A DNA stretch of 64,000 nt from Achromobacter sp. ASV32 (GTDB lineage: Bacteria > Pseudomonadota > Gammaproteobacteria > Burkholderiales > Burkholderiaceae_B). The stretch is from the NCBI RefSeq assembly GCF_016428805.1, contig NZ_JAELTJ010000011.1:1-64000 (forward strand), read 5' to 3'. The notes below the pieces were generated by a model. The model was not told where the DNA came from, did no database searches, and was given only the letters and a program-made list of their open reading frames with translations. The translations under genes were made by a program, and so were the position numbers. Positions 61,614 through 64,000 of the stretch are shown one piece after another. How positions within the stretch are numbered: position 1 is the first letter of the stretch; each line of letters opens with the position of its first letter.

Positions 61614-62388
61614 ACGCCTTGCCGCCGCCGTCTGCCTGGTCATGACGGCCTCGGCCGCCACCGCGGCCCCGGCGGTGTGCGACAAGCCCGTCTACCTGAC
61701 CTTCGACACCGGCCACATGGGCGTGGCGCCGCTGATCGCCGACGTGCTGGCGCGCCATCACGTCAAGGTCACGTTCTTCCTGGCCAACGAGCGCACGCTC
61801 ACCGATGGCAGCAGCCTGGACGACCAATGGGCGCCCTGGTGGAAGGCGCGCGCCGCCGAAGGCCATGCGTTCGGCTCGCACACCTACGACCACGTCTACT
61901 GGCAGGGCGACCTGCCCGACGGCAAATTCCGCGTCAAGCCCAGCGCCGGCCCGGATACGGGCAAGCGCCAGACCTGGACGGCCGAGCAGTACTGCGCCGA
62001 AATCACCCGGTCGGCCACCCGCTTCAAGCAGATGACGGGCAAGACCATGCTGCCGCTGTACCGCGCGCCGGGCGGCAAAACCTCGCCGGCCCTCTTGCGC
62101 GCCGCCAAGGCCTGCGGCTACGAGCACGTGGGCTGGGCGCCGGCGGGCTTCCTGGGCGACGAACTGCCCAGCGACAAATACCCTAATGCCAAGCTGCTGG
62201 ACCAGGCGCTGCGCACCATCAAGCCGGGCGACATTCTGCTGGCGCACCTGGGCATCTGGTCGCGCCAGGACCCGTGGGCCCCCGCCGTGCTCGAGCCGCT
62301 GATTGAAGGCCTGCAGCGCAAGGGCTATTGTTTTGCCACTTTGGATACGCATCCCGCTTACCGCGACTGGATCGCTACGCATCACTGA
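61597..62388 (+). CDS. Polysaccharide deacetylase (NodB-like) with altered motif 1
   Basis: This exported carbohydrate esterase 4 family protein of 263 residues has a signal peptide ending near ATAAP. Motif 1 reads T35-F-D37-T-G39 rather than TFDDG, so the second Asp, a metal ligand in typical members, is Thr38. Motif 2 (H95-T-Y-D-H99) and motif 3 (YRAPGGKTS) are intact, and the late ILLAHLGIW segment resembles the usual motif 5. It may act on peptidoglycan or exopolysaccharide, or have changed chemistry. Confidence 0.88.
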   Translation: MRQPAKRLAAAVCLVMTASAATAAPAVCDKPVYLTFDTGHMGVAPLIADVLARHHVKVTFFLANERTLTDGSSLDDQWAPWWKARAAEGHAFGSHTYDHVYWQGDLPDGKFRVKPSAGPDTGKRQTWTAEQYCAEITRSATRFKQMTGKTMLPLYRAPGGKTSPALLRAAKACGYEHVGWAPAGFLGDELPSDKYPNAKLLDQALRTIKPGDILLAHLGIWSRQDPWAPAVLEPLIEGLQRKGYCFATLDTHPAYRDWIATHH

Positions 62389-62390
62389 TC

Positions 62391-63401
62391 ATGGATACGC
62401 TTAGTCAATGGTTCGGGAACTGCCAGCAATGGCTGTTCGAAACCCTGGTGCAGCCCGCGCTGTTCCACCTGGGCCTGAGCAATTTCATCGAAGACGGCTA
62501 CGACGCCACCATGTGGCTGCTGGTGGGCTTGGTGCAGGTGGCCGTGCTGCTGCTGATCTTCGGCCCGCTGCAACGCCTGCGTCCGGTTGAAGCGGTCACC
62601 GACCGCCAGCAGATCGGCATCGACGTGCTCTATACGCTGATCCACCGCCTGGGTGTGTTCCGCCTGGCGTTGTTCTTCACCATCGACCCGTTCTGGGACA
62701 GCATCTTCGGGCAGCTGCACATCTGGGGCTTCGCGCCGTTCCAGCTGGACCAGTATTGGCCCGGCGTCACCGATAACGCCTGGGTCAGCCTGGTCATCTA
62801 CCTGCTGCTGTTCGATCTGGTCGATTACCTGTATCACCGGGCGCAACACCGCTACCGCTGGCTCTGGGCGCTGCACGCGGTGCACCACAGCCAACGCCAG
62901 ATGACCATCTGGAGCGATGACCGCAATCACCTGCTGGATGACATGCTGCGCGACGTGCTCGTGGTGTTCGTGTCGCAACTGGTGGGCGTGCCGCCCGCGC
63001 AGTTCGTGGCGATCGTGGCCATTACGCAGTTGGCGCAGAGCTTTTCGCACGCCAACCTGCGCATGCATTTCGGTGCCATCGGCGAGCGCCTGCTGGTCAG
63101 CCCGCGCTTTCACCGCCATCATCACTCCATCGCCTACGATGCGTCCACGCCGGGGCCGGCGGGCGGCTACAACTTCGCCGCGCTGTTCCCGATCTGGGAC
63201 GTGTTGTTCCGCTCTGCACGCTTTGGCGTGGGTTACGGCCCCACCGGTATCCACGACCAGCAGCCCGAACTGGGCGGCCGCGACTACGGGCGCGGCTTCT
63301 GGGCGCAGCAGTGGCTGGGGTTGAAACGCATGGTGGGCCGTGACCGCGAGCCCACGGTCAGCGCGCCGCCCCGTCCGCCGGGTGCGGCCGAGGGCGCGTA
63401 G
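62391..63401 (+). CDS. Sterol desaturase / fatty acid hydroxylase family membrane protein
   Basis: This integral membrane diiron protein of 336 residues has three histidine boxes: H149-x3-H153 (HRAQH), HAVHHS at 162-167, and FHRHHHS further on. Hydrophobic segments lie around 38-60, 80-98 and 130-147. It starts two bases after the deacetylase stop, so it belongs to the same operon. It may hydroxylate a lipid, but the substrate is unknown. Confidence 0.9.
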   Translation: MDTLSQWFGNCQQWLFETLVQPALFHLGLSNFIEDGYDATMWLLVGLVQVAVLLLIFGPLQRLRPVEAVTDRQQIGIDVLYTLIHRLGVFRLALFFTIDPFWDSIFGQLHIWGFAPFQLDQYWPGVTDNAWVSLVIYLLLFDLVDYLYHRAQHRYRWLWALHAVHHSQRQMTIWSDDRNHLLDDMLRDVLVVFVSQLVGVPPAQFVAIVAITQLAQSFSHANLRMHFGAIGERLLVSPRFHRHHHSIAYDASTPGPAGGYNFAALFPIWDVLFRSARFGVGYGPTGIHDQQPELGGRDYGRGFWAQQWLGLKRMVGRDREPTVSAPPRPPGAAEGA

Positions 63402-63437
63402 GGTCCTCGCTATCCGCGGCTCGCGACAGACGCCGCG

Positions 63438-63473
63438 CATGAAAAAACCGGGCAAGGGCCCGGTTTTTTCATG
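63438..63473. terminator. Bidirectional rho-independent terminator
   Basis: A perfect 16-bp stem (CATGAAAAAACCGGGC at 63438-63453, complement at 63458-63473) has a 4-nt loop and A6/T6 tracts on both sides. It serves the convergent hydroxylase-family and thioesterase genes. Confidence 0.9.
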
Positions 63474-63554
63474 TGCATTCACGGTGCCTGGCGGCTTGGC
63501 GATGCGTTGCCGGCAGGGGCGGCCATCGGGCACGCCGCGTACGGCGGCCCGCGC

Positions 63555-64000
63555 TCAGCCGGTTGTTTCGCGCTTGATCTCGTCGTGGCGGCGTTCCATT
63601 TCCTGGCGCAGCTCGCGGCGCAGGCGGGCGGCCTCGAAACGCTGCTTTTCCTCCAGGTTGCGCGGTTCCAGCGGCGGCACCGCGGTGGGCGCGCCGGCAT
63701 CGTCCACCGCCACCATCGTGAAATAGCAGCTGTTGGTGTGACGCACCAGCTTCTTGCGGATGTCCTCGGTGACGACCTTGATGCCGATTTCCATCGAGGT
63801 GCGGCCGGTGTAGTTCACCGCCGCCAGGAAGGTCACCAGCTCGCCGACGTGGATCGGCTCGCGGAACACGACCTGGTCGACCGACAGCGTCACGACGTAC
63901 TGGCCCGCGTACCGGCTGGCACAGGCGTAGGCGACCTGGTCCAGGTATTTGAGAATGGTGCCGCCGTGCACATTGCCTGAGAAATTCGCCATATCGGGCG
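63555..64000 (-). CDS. Acyl-CoA thioesterase, hotdog fold (YciA-like), 5-prime end cut by window
   Basis: The visible part reads PDMANFSGNVHGGTILKYLD and continues for about 147 residues. The hotdog motif (NVHGGTILKYLDQVAYACASRYAG) and VDQVVFREPIHVGELVTFLAAV are typical of YciA/BACH-like thioesterases. The ATG at 63992 is probably internal, because the coding frame continues to the window edge and the family has about 10-15 more residues upstream. A charged helix ends the protein (EEKQRFEAARLRRELRQ). Confidence 0.88.
   Translation of the reverse strand, partial: PDMANFSGNVHGGTILKYLDQVAYACASRYAGQYVVTLSVDQVVFREPIHVGELVTFLAAVNYTGRTSMEIGIKVVTEDIRKKLVRHTNSCYFTMVAVDDAGAPTAVPPLEPRNLEEKQRFEAARLRRELRQEMERRHDEIKRETTG

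Overview
The window reads as a high-GC chromosomal segment of a betaproteobacterium of the Alcaligenaceae (Achromobacter/Bordetella-like). The evidence is dense GC-rich coding, Bug-family extracytoplasmic receptors, a hut cluster of proteobacterial type and an ssu operon carrying a molbindin gene (ssuF). This assignment is inference; no rRNA, tRNA, CRISPR array, prophage or insertion sequence was seen. The first 31 bases are not biological: they match the Illumina Nextera read-2 transposase adapter, so the window starts at a badly trimmed contig end.

Layout. 0.3-1.9 kb: glutathione-dependent formaldehyde detoxification (frmR-frmA, minus strand). 2-9.5 kb: histidine catabolism (hutC-hutD, then hutU-transporter-hutH-hutI, with a HutC-type operator over the -35 of the hutU promoter). 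9.5-12.7 kb: a chemoreceptor and a drug-type MFS exporter. 13.2-17.8 kb: a compact four-gene Csu-like (archaic) chaperone-usher pilus operon. 17.9-21.9 kb: a LysR regulator divergent from a Bug receptor, an M20 amidohydrolase and a phosphoribosyltransferase. 21.9-28.3 kb: a membrane protein of the misnamed 'site-specific recombinase' family, an MFS exporter, a SorAB-like sulfite dehydrogenase pair and small proteins.

28.5-36.9 kb is the most intriguing coding region. A haem-oxygenase-like protein keeps a complete set of diiron ligands. It sits with two [2Fe-2S] ferredoxins, an unknown 110-residue protein, an iron-sulfur flavoprotein reductase, an aldehyde dehydrogenase, a GlcG/HbpS protein, two transporters and a GntR regulator. 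GTATAC-type sites recur at the promoters. It looks like an undescribed oxygenase pathway with its own electron supply.

37.5-58.0 kb is a sulfur-scavenging island. A peptide-type ABC transporter operon is led by a ferritin-like putative diiron protein. Divergent to it are two SfnB-type flavoproteins and an LLM monooxygenase. Then come a MetQ-like protein and ssuEADC - sfnB-like - metNIQ-like - ssuB - ssuF. Together these genes would import organosulfur compounds, oxidise them with FMNH2 from SsuE and release sulfite.

At 47.8-48.7 kb a gene-free stretch of about 1 kb holds two large palindromic elements in opposite orientation. They share a 93-nt core (about 87% identical, with a compensatory base-pair change) but are enclosed by perfect 31- and 34-bp inverted arms of unrelated sequence. 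A sharp flip in strand composition brackets them. This is the strongest candidate for a novel non-coding structure. 58-64 kb holds DUF3300 and DUF2950 proteins, a YVTN beta-propeller, a divergent polysaccharide deacetylase, a fatty acid hydroxylase-family membrane protein and a thioesterase cut by the window edge.
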